Assembly: GCA_002148405.1 (NCBI GenBank)
Contig: MUGG01000104.1
Location: forward strand, 1 to 63,667
Reading direction: 5' to 3'
Length of the DNA stretch: 63,667 nt
From: Alkalinema sp. CACIAM 70d
GTDB taxonomy: Bacteria; Cyanobacteriota; Cyanobacteriia; Leptolyngbyales; Leptolyngbyaceae
Within the stretch, counting starts at the first letter, position 1. Every line of letters begins with the position of its first letter. Of this stretch, positions 1 through 7,536 are shown in pieces. The position numbers and the translations under genes were made by a program. Under the pieces are notes generated by a model. It worked only from the letters and a program-made list of their open reading frames with translations, had not been told where the DNA came from and did not search any database.

Positions 1-138
1 AGTGGACAGCTTGTCTGTGCCAATGAGGTTAAGCGCTTGGGTGTCACCCTGGAGATGCAACCTAACCGAAAAGCCACCGCTGGATTCTGTACACTCTGGG
101 TTCAGCCGCCCAATCAGCGTGAATTTGCACCAAACTGA
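1..138 (+). CDS. C-terminal end of a gene entering from the left
   Basis: Frame 1 is open from the first base to a TGA at 136-138, giving 45 residues ending in QREFAPN. The next gene has a clear ribosome binding site 33 bases later, as expected for two consecutive same-strand genes. No domain can be recognised in so short a tail, so the product is unknown. An open frame of this length can occur by chance, so the call is tentative. Confidence 0.35.
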   Translation, partial: SGQLVCANEVKRLGVTLEMQPNRKATAGFCTLWVQPPNQREFAPN

Positions 139-170
139 GCATCTATCCGAGTTTGAAGGGGGATTTACCG

Positions 171-707
171 ATGTGGATTTGTAAAGCTACGCCATACTGG
201 ACAGTCATGATGTTGGCGGGGTTGATTGCCGTTGGTTGTACTCCTCGCACAGCAACAGGTGGTGGAAATGAAGCCCCTCAAGCGCAAAATCCTTCAATTC
301 CAGAATATCCGCCGCTCCATAATGTGGATGTCCAAGTATGCGGTAACATTATTGCTCCTCTGAAAGATGGAAAACGCTGCATCACGACTCAACTTCAGCT
401 TTGGGGTCCAGTCGGCGAAGCAAAGCTGGTTCGGACTGGAGTTGCTCTGCCCTCCGTGTCCGCTGTACAACATAAAGTCGCGATCGTCTCGAAAGGTTGC
501 TACCCGGCATACTCCCAACCTTCACAAGAACAATTTTACTGGGCAGACACAATCATCCAGATTAACCGGGGCGGAAAAACCACGATCGAGGTAAAACCTA
601 CTCAACTTTCAAATCAGCAAGTTCATGAATTGGTCACTGGAAAGCTTTCAAATTCAAGTGTTCCAACCTTCGGTGGTGTTGGCTGCGAACCCGCCCCTGC
701 AAGCTGA
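171..707 (+). CDS. Predicted lipoprotein of unknown function
   Basis: The 178-residue product starts with a short hydrophobic signal (WTVMMLAGLIAVGC) ending in a lipobox-like AVGC, so it is probably cleaved by signal peptidase II and lipidated on the cysteine. The frame is open from a TTG at 153, but the ATG at 171 is preceded by a strong AAGGGGG ribosome binding site about eight bases upstream and fits the signal peptide, so I chose it. The mature part has four further cysteines, which may pair in the periplasm, and no domain I recognise. It is convergent with the YhcG-like nuclease gene downstream. The cellular role is unknown. Confidence 0.7.
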   Translation: MWICKATPYWTVMMLAGLIAVGCTPRTATGGGNEAPQAQNPSIPEYPPLHNVDVQVCGNIIAPLKDGKRCITTQLQLWGPVGEAKLVRTGVALPSVSAVQHKVAIVSKGCYPAYSQPSQEQFYWADTIIQINRGGKTTIEVKPTQLSNQQVHELVTGKLSNSSVPTFGGVGCEPAPAS

Positions 708-735
708 TTGCTTTGTCCCAGGAATTTTCACTGAA

Positions 736-758
736 TTGTCCAGCAAGCTGCTGGATAA
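736..758. terminator. Palindrome between convergent genes, possible bidirectional terminator
   Basis: Arms TTGTCCAGCA (736-745) and TGCTGGATAA (749-758) pair with one mismatch around a three-base spacer, and the site lies between two convergent stop codons. There is no clear T-run, so termination is only a suggestion. A near-identical palindrome occurs at 1529-1551 inside the neighbouring nuclease gene. Confidence 0.4.
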
Positions 759-775
759 TTAATAACTGTTGAACC

Positions 776-1843
776 TCAATCCGGTTGCTCTTCTATGTCT
801 CGTCCTTCTTCAACTTCAACTGATAAAATATTCAATTGGGTTTCTAATTCTGCAATTGTGGGTAAGTTACCTTTTAGCGATTCTGGCAAGGCATTCTTGA
901 GTTGATAGGTTGAAATCCCAATGGGCTTATTAACATCTCGAAGTGCATACTCGACCACTGTGTGATCCTGAGTTTTACACAGCACAATGCCAATAGTTGG
1001 GTTATCGATCGGGCTTCGTAATAAATCATCCACTGCTGACACGTAGAAATTCATTTTGCCTGAAAATTCTGGTTCAAATTCAACGGTCTTTAAATCAACC
1101 ACCACAAAACAATGCAGACGAAAATGGTAAAACAATAAATCAAGTCTGTATTCCTTGCCACTCACCTGAATCGGATATTGACTGCCAACAAACGCAAATC
1201 CAACTCCCATTTCGAGTAGAAACTCCCGGATATGTCGAATCAAAGCTGTTTCGAGTTCTCGTTCCTGCGCTTCATGCCCTAGACTCAGGAAGTCGAAATT
1301 ATACGGATCGCGCAAAATTTGCTGCGCTAAATCTGATTGTGGCTGAGGGAGCATTTGAGTGAAGTTCGTCAGCACTCCTGCTCCTTGCCGTCGATATAGC
1401 CCACTTTCAACGCGCTGGGTCAGGACGCTACGGCTCCAGCCCTGTTGAATCGTCTGCTGGATATACCATAACCGTTCCTCTGGGTCTTTCACCTTGTCCA
1501 ACAACATACAGTTATGAAACCAGGGAATTTGTCCAGCAACCTGCTGGACAAGTTGTTCATCAGGGTAGGCTTCCGCAAAGGCACGCATGTAGAGCAAATT
1601 AGTGCGAGAAAAGCCTTTCATTTCAGGGAAGGCACTTTGCAGGTCTTTTGCCAGCTTACTGATGACTTTCGCTCCCCAGCCTTGCTCTTGCTGACGCGTT
1701 AAAATTTCCCGCCCGATCTGCCAATAGAGCATCACCAGTTCTCGGTTGACGGCTAAAGCTGCCTGAGTTTGGGCATTGCGAATTCGCTCTTTCAACCCAT
1801 GCAGAAATTTGTCGTAGTCGCCCGATCTCAGGTCGATGCTCAT
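776..1843 (-). CDS. YhcG/DUF1016-type PD-(D/E)XK nuclease-like protein
   Basis: The 355-residue product has the two-part layout of the YhcG (DUF1016) family. An N-terminal helical domain (about residues 10-160, with LYWQIGREI and FSRTNLLYMRAF) is followed by a C-terminal nuclease-like domain with YRLDLLFYH and VVVDLKTVEFEPEFSGKM, the conserved D...(D/E)xK core. Family members are found on mobile elements and near restriction and defence genes; activity of this copy is inferred only. An upstream in-frame start would add 59 residues of non-conserved sequence, so I chose the ATG at 1843 (MSIDLRSGDYDKF), where the family's similarity begins. It is convergent with the lipoprotein gene. A 23-base palindrome lies inside the coding region. 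Confidence 0.85.
   Translation of the reverse strand: MSIDLRSGDYDKFLHGLKERIRNAQTQAALAVNRELVMLYWQIGREILTRQQEQGWGAKVISKLAKDLQSAFPEMKGFSRTNLLYMRAFAEAYPDEQLVQQVAGQIPWFHNCMLLDKVKDPEERLWYIQQTIQQGWSRSVLTQRVESGLYRRQGAGVLTNFTQMLPQPQSDLAQQILRDPYNFDFLSLGHEAQERELETALIRHIREFLLEMGVGFAFVGSQYPIQVSGKEYRLDLLFYHFRLHCFVVVDLKTVEFEPEFSGKMNFYVSAVDDLLRSPIDNPTIGIVLCKTQDHTVVEYALRDVNKPIGISTYQLKNALPESLKGNLPTIAELETQLNILSVEVEEGRDIEEQPD
1529..1551. repeat. Second copy of the 23-base palindrome, inside the nuclease gene
   Basis: TTGTCCAGCA (1529-1538) and TGCTGGACAA (1542-1551) are perfect inverted arms around three bases. Sequence and spacing match the intergenic palindrome at 736-758. Within the gene it encodes part of LVQQVAGQIP. 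A third, different inverted repeat (GTCCAAG/CTTGGAC around ATCG) lies upstream of the gene near 1945-1962. Confidence 0.6.
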
Positions 1844-2004
1844 AAAAGGTACAGATGAACTGAGGCAGCTTTTACTATACCGTAGGAGGGGTAACTTAAC
1901 GCTAGAGAATAAAGGGACGCACCTCGCGGTGTCAGCCGTCAATCGTCCAAGATCGCTTGGACAATAGTTAAACCTCATTCTACATGGGTGGGCGGGCGGT
2001 AATG

Positions 2005-2028
2005 AAAAACCCCGACTCATCGCCGGGG
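2005..2028 (-). terminator. Rho-independent terminator after the 144-residue protein gene
   Basis: Read on the minus strand, CCCCG, a nine-base loop and CGGGG are followed directly by TTTTT. It lies just beyond the TAA-side end of the gene at 2061-2495 and would end its transcript. Confidence 0.7.
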
Positions 2029-2060
2029 CTTGGGTGGTAGCCTCTAAAGCTGCTCAAGAA

Positions 2061-2495
2061 TTAGTCATCCAGGTTGATGTCCTCTTCCAAGTCAACTTCA
2101 AACTCCTCATCCGTATCCAGGTCATCTGTTGTACTCAAGCCGTTTAGCGCATTCAAGCGCCCCGTGCGAGTTGCTTTGTGAGCTGCACGGCGATCGCGCA
2201 CTTCGTCGAGATTTTGCAATCCATAGAGCTTGCGAGCGTAGGTCAGCAGATCCCGCAGGGAGGTTTCAGCATAGTCCTTGCGGAACTGAGCATTGTGCTG
2301 TTCCCAATCAAACTCCTGTCCGTTGAACCTGGCGGATGCCGCCAGTTCTCGTCCAGATTCTTCCCGTAACACTTCAATCACCATCAGTCGAACCTTCTCC
2401 TGATAGGGAATGACCCGTTGCAAAGCGGGCGTGTGCTTTGGCGCTTTGTGTGCAGAAGTTTTTGCAGATTTGCGTGTTGCAGTTGCAGTAACCAT
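2061..2495 (-). CDS. Small protein with basic N-terminus and acidic tail, unknown function
   Basis: The 144-residue product has a Lys/Thr/Ala-rich, probably disordered N-terminus (residues 1-25). A predicted helical middle follows (VRLMVIEVLREESGRE, YAETSLRDLLTYARKLYGL), then a strongly acidic tail from about residue 118 (DLDTDEEFEVDLEEDINLDD). A good ribosome binding site (AAAGGAGC) precedes the ATG. The gene next upstream encodes a protein of the same build, and a third is at 31291-32400, which suggests a shared role. Acidic tails like these are common in proteins that bind basic or DNA-coated partners, but that is inference. I do not recognise a family. Confidence 0.7.
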   Translation of the reverse strand: MVTATATRKSAKTSAHKAPKHTPALQRVIPYQEKVRLMVIEVLREESGRELAASARFNGQEFDWEQHNAQFRKDYAETSLRDLLTYARKLYGLQNLDEVRDRRAAHKATRTGRLNALNGLSTTDDLDTDEEFEVDLEEDINLDD

Positions 2496-2627
2496 GAGAA
2501 TTGCTCCTTTATGAATGAGTTGGATTTCTCACCGCGATCGCATCGACAGATGCCTGCTTCGTACAGTCTGAGCTTTCATTCCTTCCGGAGTTGTTACTGC
2601 CTTTAGCTTCAGCGTGGGAGGGAGGTG

Positions 2628-2669
2628 GGAGGGAAAAAAGAACCCTGCATCAGCCGAACTAATGCAGGG
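2628..2669 (-). terminator. Rho-independent terminator after the 224-residue-type acidic-tail gene
   Basis: On the minus strand the arms CCCTGCAT and ATGCAGGG (2662-2669 and 2643-2650) form an eight-base stem followed by TTCTTTTTTCCC. It sits 34 bases after the stop codon of the gene at 2703-3356. Confidence 0.75.
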
Positions 2670-2702
2670 CAAGCAATCAGGCAGTAAACGAGGCTGAATG
2701 TG

Positions 2703-3356
2703 TTATTCGTCCTCTTCTTCGTCCAGATCCTCGTCTAATTCGTCATCTAGATCGTCGTCCAGTTCATCACTGGTTTCGTCATCTAAATCATCGCTGAGAT
2801 CATCCTCCAAATCATCGTCCAGTTCATCCTCCAAATCGTCCAGGTCGTCTTCCTGCTCAGCCTGGAATGAATTGCGACGTTCCAGGGATGCCCGGTTGAA
2901 TTCCACCAGGTCTGCAACTGCTTGCTCTGGATCAGTACGAATGGTGTCATACAGAAGGCTCATCAGGATCGCCACCACTTCTGGCGGGTACTTCAGAGCA
3001 TCGGGTTGTCCGAATAGTCGCGGGAACACCTTCGTATTCCATCGCTGCCAGTCGAACTTTTTGTTACCACCCTTCTTCTTCACCTGAGCGGCAATGTCAA
3101 GCCCAAGCTTTTCGCGAGTCGCATGCCCAATTTTGGTAGAGACACGAGCATCCCGGAGTTGCAGCTTTACGCCGTACTCCTTGAATACCAAGTTCCGCAA
3201 TTCTTTGAGCAGTGCTGATGCGTTAGTTTCCGGCGGTCCATCAACCGTTGGTGCTTTAGCTTTGGTGGCTGAGGCTGTACCGTTAGGTTTAGCCATTTTG
3301 GAGGTGGTACCGTTGCGAGTGCCGTTGGAGGTGCGAGGTTTTGTAGTCGTCGCCAT
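2703..3356 (-). CDS. Basic/acidic-tailed protein, unknown function
   Basis: This 217-residue product resembles its downstream neighbour in design. Residues 1-45 are Thr/Lys/Asn-rich and basic. A folded middle part (about 50-150, with ALLKELRNLVFKEYGVKLQL and FDWQRWNTKVFPRLFG) is followed by a tail of about 50 residues made almost only of D, E and L in D-D-L/E-D-E-L patterns. The frame is open seven codons further upstream to a TTG, but the ATG at 3356 is preceded by GGGAG at good distance and gives the natural start (MATTTKPRTS). A terminator follows the gene. Function is unknown. The FDW motif is shared with the 144-residue protein (EFDWEQHN), so the two may be paralogues. Confidence 0.7.
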   Translation of the reverse strand: MATTTKPRTSNGTRNGTTSKMAKPNGTASATKAKAPTVDGPPETNASALLKELRNLVFKEYGVKLQLRDARVSTKIGHATREKLGLDIAAQVKKKGGNKKFDWQRWNTKVFPRLFGQPDALKYPPEVVAILMSLLYDTIRTDPEQAVADLVEFNRASLERRNSFQAEQEDDLDDLEDELDDDLEDDLSDDLDDETSDELDDDLDDELDEDLDEEEDE

Positions 3357-3414
3357 TTCATAAACTCCCAAATTCAAGGATTTCCCTCCCTCGCCGCATT
3401 AGCGGCATTTCCCT

Positions 3415-3437
3415 CCAACACTCCATCACAGTGTTGG
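3415..3437. promoter_or_regulatory. Inverted repeat between divergent genes, possible operator
   Basis: CCAACACT and AGTGTTGG are perfect eight-base arms separated by seven bases, placed in the short gap between the divergent acidic-tail and AAA+ genes. The position suggests a regulator binding site; the protein is unknown. Confidence 0.4.
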
Positions 3438-3467
3438 GCAAAAGTGTCCATTTGACTGAGGTAAGGA

Positions 3468-5075
3468 GTGTTTTTGTTTCGCTACAACCAGTGGAAACCC
3501 TTACAGTTTCAGATCATGCGACAGTTGCAGGATTGGATAAAACTGATCGAGCAAAATGCTCCAATCGTGGCGTTAGAGTATCAAACTCCAGATCGTATGG
3601 CAGTGTTACACCAATTTTATCGATGGGGTGCAGCACGATCGCTGCCAGTGTACGTCTGGAATCGTGGTTTTTCAACACTTCAACAGTTGTTTACATCACA
3701 AGAGCAAATCATTCTGCAATCCACAACGTCAACGATCTCGCAAGATATTCTCCAATTCCTGTTAGATCAACCGAAGTCTGGTATTTATCTTCTGGAAGGA
3801 ATTCTGAATAGCACGGTTGCAGAGATGAGTCAGCAACGTTGCTGCCAACTCCTAAATGCTTACCACCAAGCGCTATGGAACTCAGTATCTCATTACTGGG
3901 TTTTGCTAGAAAATTACGTTCAATTGCCACTAGAACTGCAACCATTTATTCCAGTACTGTCTTATGCAATACCCGATCGCCATCAGGTAGAAGCGATCGC
4001 GACGCAGTTCTGTAACCAGCAGCCCTGGCTGAACAAGGATGATCCAGAAGTCAAACAAAAGCTGGTCACGGCTTGTCAGGGATTGCCAGTGGGTGAGATT
4101 GAAATGGTGCTGGACAGGCTATTAGCATTTGTAGATAGCCCTGAGCAGTTAGTTCAACTGATTCTCGAACACAAGACTAACAAACTGCGGGGGCGGGGAT
4201 TGGAGTACATTGCAGAACCCGATGTACCCACCGCTGCCGGATTAGATCTGCTAGAGCGCAGGTTGGAGGCGATCGCTGCTCTGTTGCGACCCGAAGCTCA
4301 ACAATACGGGTTGAATTTGCCTACGGGTATGGTGCTGTGGGGACCACCGGGTACAGGCAAGAGCCTATCTGCCAAGTTAGCGGCTAAAAAGATGGGGTTG
4401 CCCTTGCTAGCTGCAAATTGGGGAGTTCTTTTGAGCAGTGCTAATCCTGATCGCGCCTTGAAGGAATTCATTGCGGTGGTCACGTCTCTGGCTCCCTGTG
4501 TGCTGTATTGGGATGATTTTGATAAGGGCTTTGCTGGTTGGGATTCAAATGCGGATGGTGGGATTGCCCGTCGTCTTTCGGCGGCTCTACTGACCTGGAT
4601 GCAGGAACACCAGGAACCGATCTACACGATCGCAACGGTCAATCGTTTAGGGTTGCTACCACCAGAACTAGTAAGGCGGTTTGAGGACATCTTCTTTGTG
4701 GATTTGCCCCATGAGGGAGCCAGATATGAGGTGTTCAATCTGCATTTGGCGAAGTACTTCCCAGCGTTTCAAGGCAATGGTCAATCTCCCTGGACGAATG
4801 ACCAGTGGCGCAGGCTGTTGACGGAGTACCGAATCTGTACCCCTGCTGAGATTGGAAATGCAGTGCGACGATGTGCGGAGGAGGCGTTTTACAAGGGCAA
4901 ACCGGGGCAGATTGAACTGGAGAATTTGTTGGAGCAGCGGCAGCAGTTTACCCCAGCAATGGAGCGGGAAGCAGAACAGATGCAGGCAATTCGGAATTTA
5001 GCAACCTATGCGAGGCCTGCCAGTGGGAGCGATCGATCGAGGTTTGCCTATGTGCATCGGGAGTTGTTTGAGTAG
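3468..5075 (+). CDS. AAA+ ATPase, Ycf46-like
   Basis: The 535-residue protein has an N-terminal domain of about 250 residues with little internal homology I can name, followed by an AAA+ module. Walker A is GPPGTGKS at about residues 292-299, Walker B is CVLYWDDFDK near 347 (WDD in place of the usual DE), sensor 1 is IATVNR, and an arginine pair lies in ELVRRFEDIFFVDLP. The arrangement resembles cyanobacterial and plastid Ycf46 ATPases, whose role is poorly known. Start choice is open: GTG 3468 has AAGGAG almost touching it, TTG 3474 is better spaced, and ATG 3516 starts the more typical MRQLQDW. It is divergent from the acidic-tail gene. Confidence 0.8.
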   Translation: MFLFRYNQWKPLQFQIMRQLQDWIKLIEQNAPIVALEYQTPDRMAVLHQFYRWGAARSLPVYVWNRGFSTLQQLFTSQEQIILQSTTSTISQDILQFLLDQPKSGIYLLEGILNSTVAEMSQQRCCQLLNAYHQALWNSVSHYWVLLENYVQLPLELQPFIPVLSYAIPDRHQVEAIATQFCNQQPWLNKDDPEVKQKLVTACQGLPVGEIEMVLDRLLAFVDSPEQLVQLILEHKTNKLRGRGLEYIAEPDVPTAAGLDLLERRLEAIAALLRPEAQQYGLNLPTGMVLWGPPGTGKSLSAKLAAKKMGLPLLAANWGVLLSSANPDRALKEFIAVVTSLAPCVLYWDDFDKGFAGWDSNADGGIARRLSAALLTWMQEHQEPIYTIATVNRLGLLPPELVRRFEDIFFVDLPHEGARYEVFNLHLAKYFPAFQGNGQSPWTNDQWRRLLTEYRICTPAEIGNAVRRCAEEAFYKGKPGQIELENLLEQRQQFTPAMEREAEQMQAIRNLATYARPASGSDRSRFAYVHRELFE

Positions 5076-5131
5076 GAGATGATGAGATGTGATTGAATAT
5101 ATAAATTTTTGTTAAGATTAAATTTATAAAT

Positions 5132-6472
5132 GTGAATTTGGCAAACTTATTCGAACTCACAAGTTCCTCACAGTTGTCTCATAAGATAGCAATATGCCTA
5201 ACCAATGCTAAAGATGCTCTTTCTACGCTTCATAATTGGATTATGGAAGACTCCAAAGCCAGGGAAATAGTCGATGAGTATGAAACTTCTCTGGAAGTCC
5301 TAAAGAAGGATTTATCAATCTCTATTGAACAAGCGCTTAAGATTTTATACGCCAGAGACGTAGTAGGTTCCCTACTTAGGGAAAATAAGAAAATTCCAAC
5401 AGATTGTCTTCTAAGAGTCATACAACTAGATATAGATCTAAAAAAACATAGCCACAAGATTATTAGAGTTATTGATTTAGATAAGTTCCGAACTACTTTG
5501 CCGCAAGCTGATGAGGACTGGTGGTGGAGGCTAGATAGCCTTTCTCCTCCGTTCGATTGGTTATGGAAGGGTCTAGTAATTGGGCTTTGGACAATAAACT
5601 TAGGTTTGTTAGTTGATATTACAACACGTTTCTTAGCTGGAGTACCTGGAGTCTTTGGTGCAGCTGCAATTATTCTTCCAAGTTTACTAACCCTGTTACA
5701 GGCGAAGAATGAGCTTACCCAAGCTGGACAGGAGGGCTTTGAGAAACTTCTTGTTAAGCAGGGTGTCCCTTTATCCTTTCGAGGGCAGGCTAAGCTAGCT
5801 CCAATAGGGTTACTCCTCATTTTTTCTTACATATTTTGGCTAAATCTACCAACTGTCTCTGAATTTTATAATAGCCTTGGACAAAAGGAGAATAGGGAAG
5901 GTCGCGTATCCAGCGCCGAGCGTAATTATCTTAGGGCAATATCCTTAAACCCAAACAATCTCAACGCACACTATAATTTGGGCCTTCTTTACGAGGATTT
6001 GCAGGAATTTGATAGTGCTCGTAAACAATATCAGATTGGCATTAAAGGTAATTTGCCTGAGGCTTATAACAACTTAGCCCGTTTACAGATTAAGGAGCAG
6101 AAATACTCTCAAGCAATTGCATGGTTGCAACAAGGGCTTTTGCATGCAAATCAACAAAATAGCTCTCCACAAATTAAGTACAGCCTATTTAAGAACCTAG
6201 GGTGGGTTCGGTTTGAACAAAAGCGATATGACGAAGCAAGACAAATGCTACAAATTGCAATTGCAATTAAAGATAAGTCAGAAATTACTTACCCAGGCTC
6301 ATCACATTGTTTGCTGGCGCAGGTGTTAGATCGACAAAAGCTGCCGAATGCTGTTGAACAATGGCAAAGATGCTGTCAACTAGGTTCCAGTATTAATCCC
6401 GATGAGGATGGCTGGTTGCATCTAGCTCAGAAGCAGTTGAAGCGCTCAAGGAAGATGTGCATAAAACCATGA
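5132..6472 (+). CDS. Membrane protein with TPR repeats, first gene of CHAT operon
   Basis: The 446-residue product has a soluble helical N-terminal part (1-140). Hydrophobic segments follow at about 150-200 (GLVIGLWTINLGLLVDITTRF and a following AAAIILPSLLTLL stretch) and near 225-245 (APIGLLLIFSYIFWL). TPR units from about 255 to 440 include NLNAHYNLGLLYEDLQEFDSA and LPEAYNNLARLQIKEQKYSQA. The start is a GTG in a very AT-rich upstream region. Its TGA overlaps the ATG of the next gene (ATGA), so translation is probably coupled. With the following two genes it forms a membrane/periplasm module around a CHAT protease; the TPRs probably hold partner proteins. Confidence 0.8.
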   Translation: MNLANLFELTSSSQLSHKIAICLTNAKDALSTLHNWIMEDSKAREIVDEYETSLEVLKKDLSISIEQALKILYARDVVGSLLRENKKIPTDCLLRVIQLDIDLKKHSHKIIRVIDLDKFRTTLPQADEDWWWRLDSLSPPFDWLWKGLVIGLWTINLGLLVDITTRFLAGVPGVFGAAAIILPSLLTLLQAKNELTQAGQEGFEKLLVKQGVPLSFRGQAKLAPIGLLLIFSYIFWLNLPTVSEFYNSLGQKENREGRVSSAERNYLRAISLNPNNLNAHYNLGLLYEDLQEFDSARKQYQIGIKGNLPEAYNNLARLQIKEQKYSQAIAWLQQGLLHANQQNSSPQIKYSLFKNLGWVRFEQKRYDEARQMLQIAIAIKDKSEITYPGSSHCLLAQVLDRQKLPNAVEQWQRCCQLGSSINPDEDGWLHLAQKQLKRSRKMCIKP

Positions 6473-7536
6473 AGCTAAAAATACTAGTCCAGCTTATTTT
6501 TACTATGGCCTTAGTTGGAAGTCCGACTTCTTCTCTTGCTCATCAGGATGAATTAAACATTGTTGTTGAAGTTAAGGGGGAAGTGCATTTGAAGCGTGCA
6601 GTCTGGCCAAAGTACCAGTTTGCAGAAATTGGCAACCTTTTGAGACCATCTGATCGATTACGCTTAGGGAGAAAAGCCTCTGTCAAAGTTCTCTGCAATA
6701 ATCTTTTGGTCTGGAATGTTCCATCTGGTCGAGAATCTTTGGTTTCTTCAGGCTGCCAATCTACAGCAAATCCTGCTATTAAATTTGACAACAACCCACG
6801 TGGTCCATCTCGCTCTCCCCAAGACTCAACAATTCCCTACATAATAAGCCCTCGAGATACGATGTTGCTGGATAGCAAAGTGATATTGCGTTGGAATCCG
6901 GTGAAAGGGGCAAAATACTACATTGTCTGCATAGAGGGGGAAAAGGTTAACTGGGCAATTCAAGTTACCAAACCAGAGGTGGCATATCGAGGGGAACCAC
7001 CTCTAAAACCTGGGATCTACTGGATTACAGTGCTGGCAGATAATGGAGAGTCCTCAACAAGCGATGTACCTGTTGAATTCAGAATTCTGAATCAGGAGAC
7101 AGCTTTGCAAGTTCAGTCAGCAGTTCAGCAACTAAAGCAACAATCATTAGACCCCGAAGCAACCGCCTTAGCTTTAGCACATCTTTACAGGAGCTATGGG
7201 TTAAAAGCTGGTGCAATTGAGGTTTTAGAGAAAGTTATCAACAGCGGCAGTCAAATTTCAGCCGTTTATCAACTATTGGGCGACCTGTATAAGCAAACGG
7301 GATTGATTTCTTTTGCAAAGAATCAATATCTAAAAGCTTTAAAGCTTTCAGAGGCAGAAAGCAATCTAGAGGGGAAGGCTTTAGCACAAGTCAGTTTGGG
7401 GGAGATTGAAGAGTCTCGAGATCAAGTAATTCACTGGTTACAAGCAGCTCAAAACAATTATCTCGTTTTAGGTGATAAAGAGCAGGTTGAGAAACTACGT
7501 CAGCAATTAGCTAAACTGCAAGGGAGACTCCCATGA
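6469..7536 (+). CDS. Secreted FecR-like and TPR protein, second gene of CHAT operon
   Basis: The 355-residue product starts at an ATG that overlaps the previous stop codon by four bases. It has a cleavable signal peptide (KLKILVQLIFTMALVGSPTSSLAHQ). After it comes a FecR-like region (about 20-100: NIVVEVKGEVHLKR, LLRPSDRLRLG, VKVLCNNLLVWNVPSG), a fibronectin-like sandwich (about 120-205: VILRWNPVKGAKYYIV) and TPR units (about 220-350). In cyanobacteria such proteins often sit beside CHAT proteases. It is likely periplasmic and a partner or sensor for its neighbours. Its own stop overlaps the next start in the same ATGA manner. Confidence 0.75.
   Translation: MKLKILVQLIFTMALVGSPTSSLAHQDELNIVVEVKGEVHLKRAVWPKYQFAEIGNLLRPSDRLRLGRKASVKVLCNNLLVWNVPSGRESLVSSGCQSTANPAIKFDNNPRGPSRSPQDSTIPYIISPRDTMLLDSKVILRWNPVKGAKYYIVCIEGEKVNWAIQVTKPEVAYRGEPPLKPGIYWITVLADNGESSTSDVPVEFRILNQETALQVQSAVQQLKQQSLDPEATALALAHLYRSYGLKAGAIEVLEKVINSGSQISAVYQLLGDLYKQTGLISFAKNQYLKALKLSEAESNLEGKALAQVSLGEIEESRDQVIHWLQAAQNNYLVLGDKEQVEKLRQQLAKLQGRLP

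Noticed and set aside
2..184. 60-codon frame at the left edge
   Set aside because: Overlaps the more plausible incoming frame ending at 138 and the start region of the lipoprotein; no ribosome site.
2698..3087. Open frame on the plus strand rich in serine
   Set aside because: It is the antisense of the Asp/Glu-rich tail; GAT/GAC/GAG repeats read backwards give Ser codons. The minus-strand gene has start, ribosome site and terminator.
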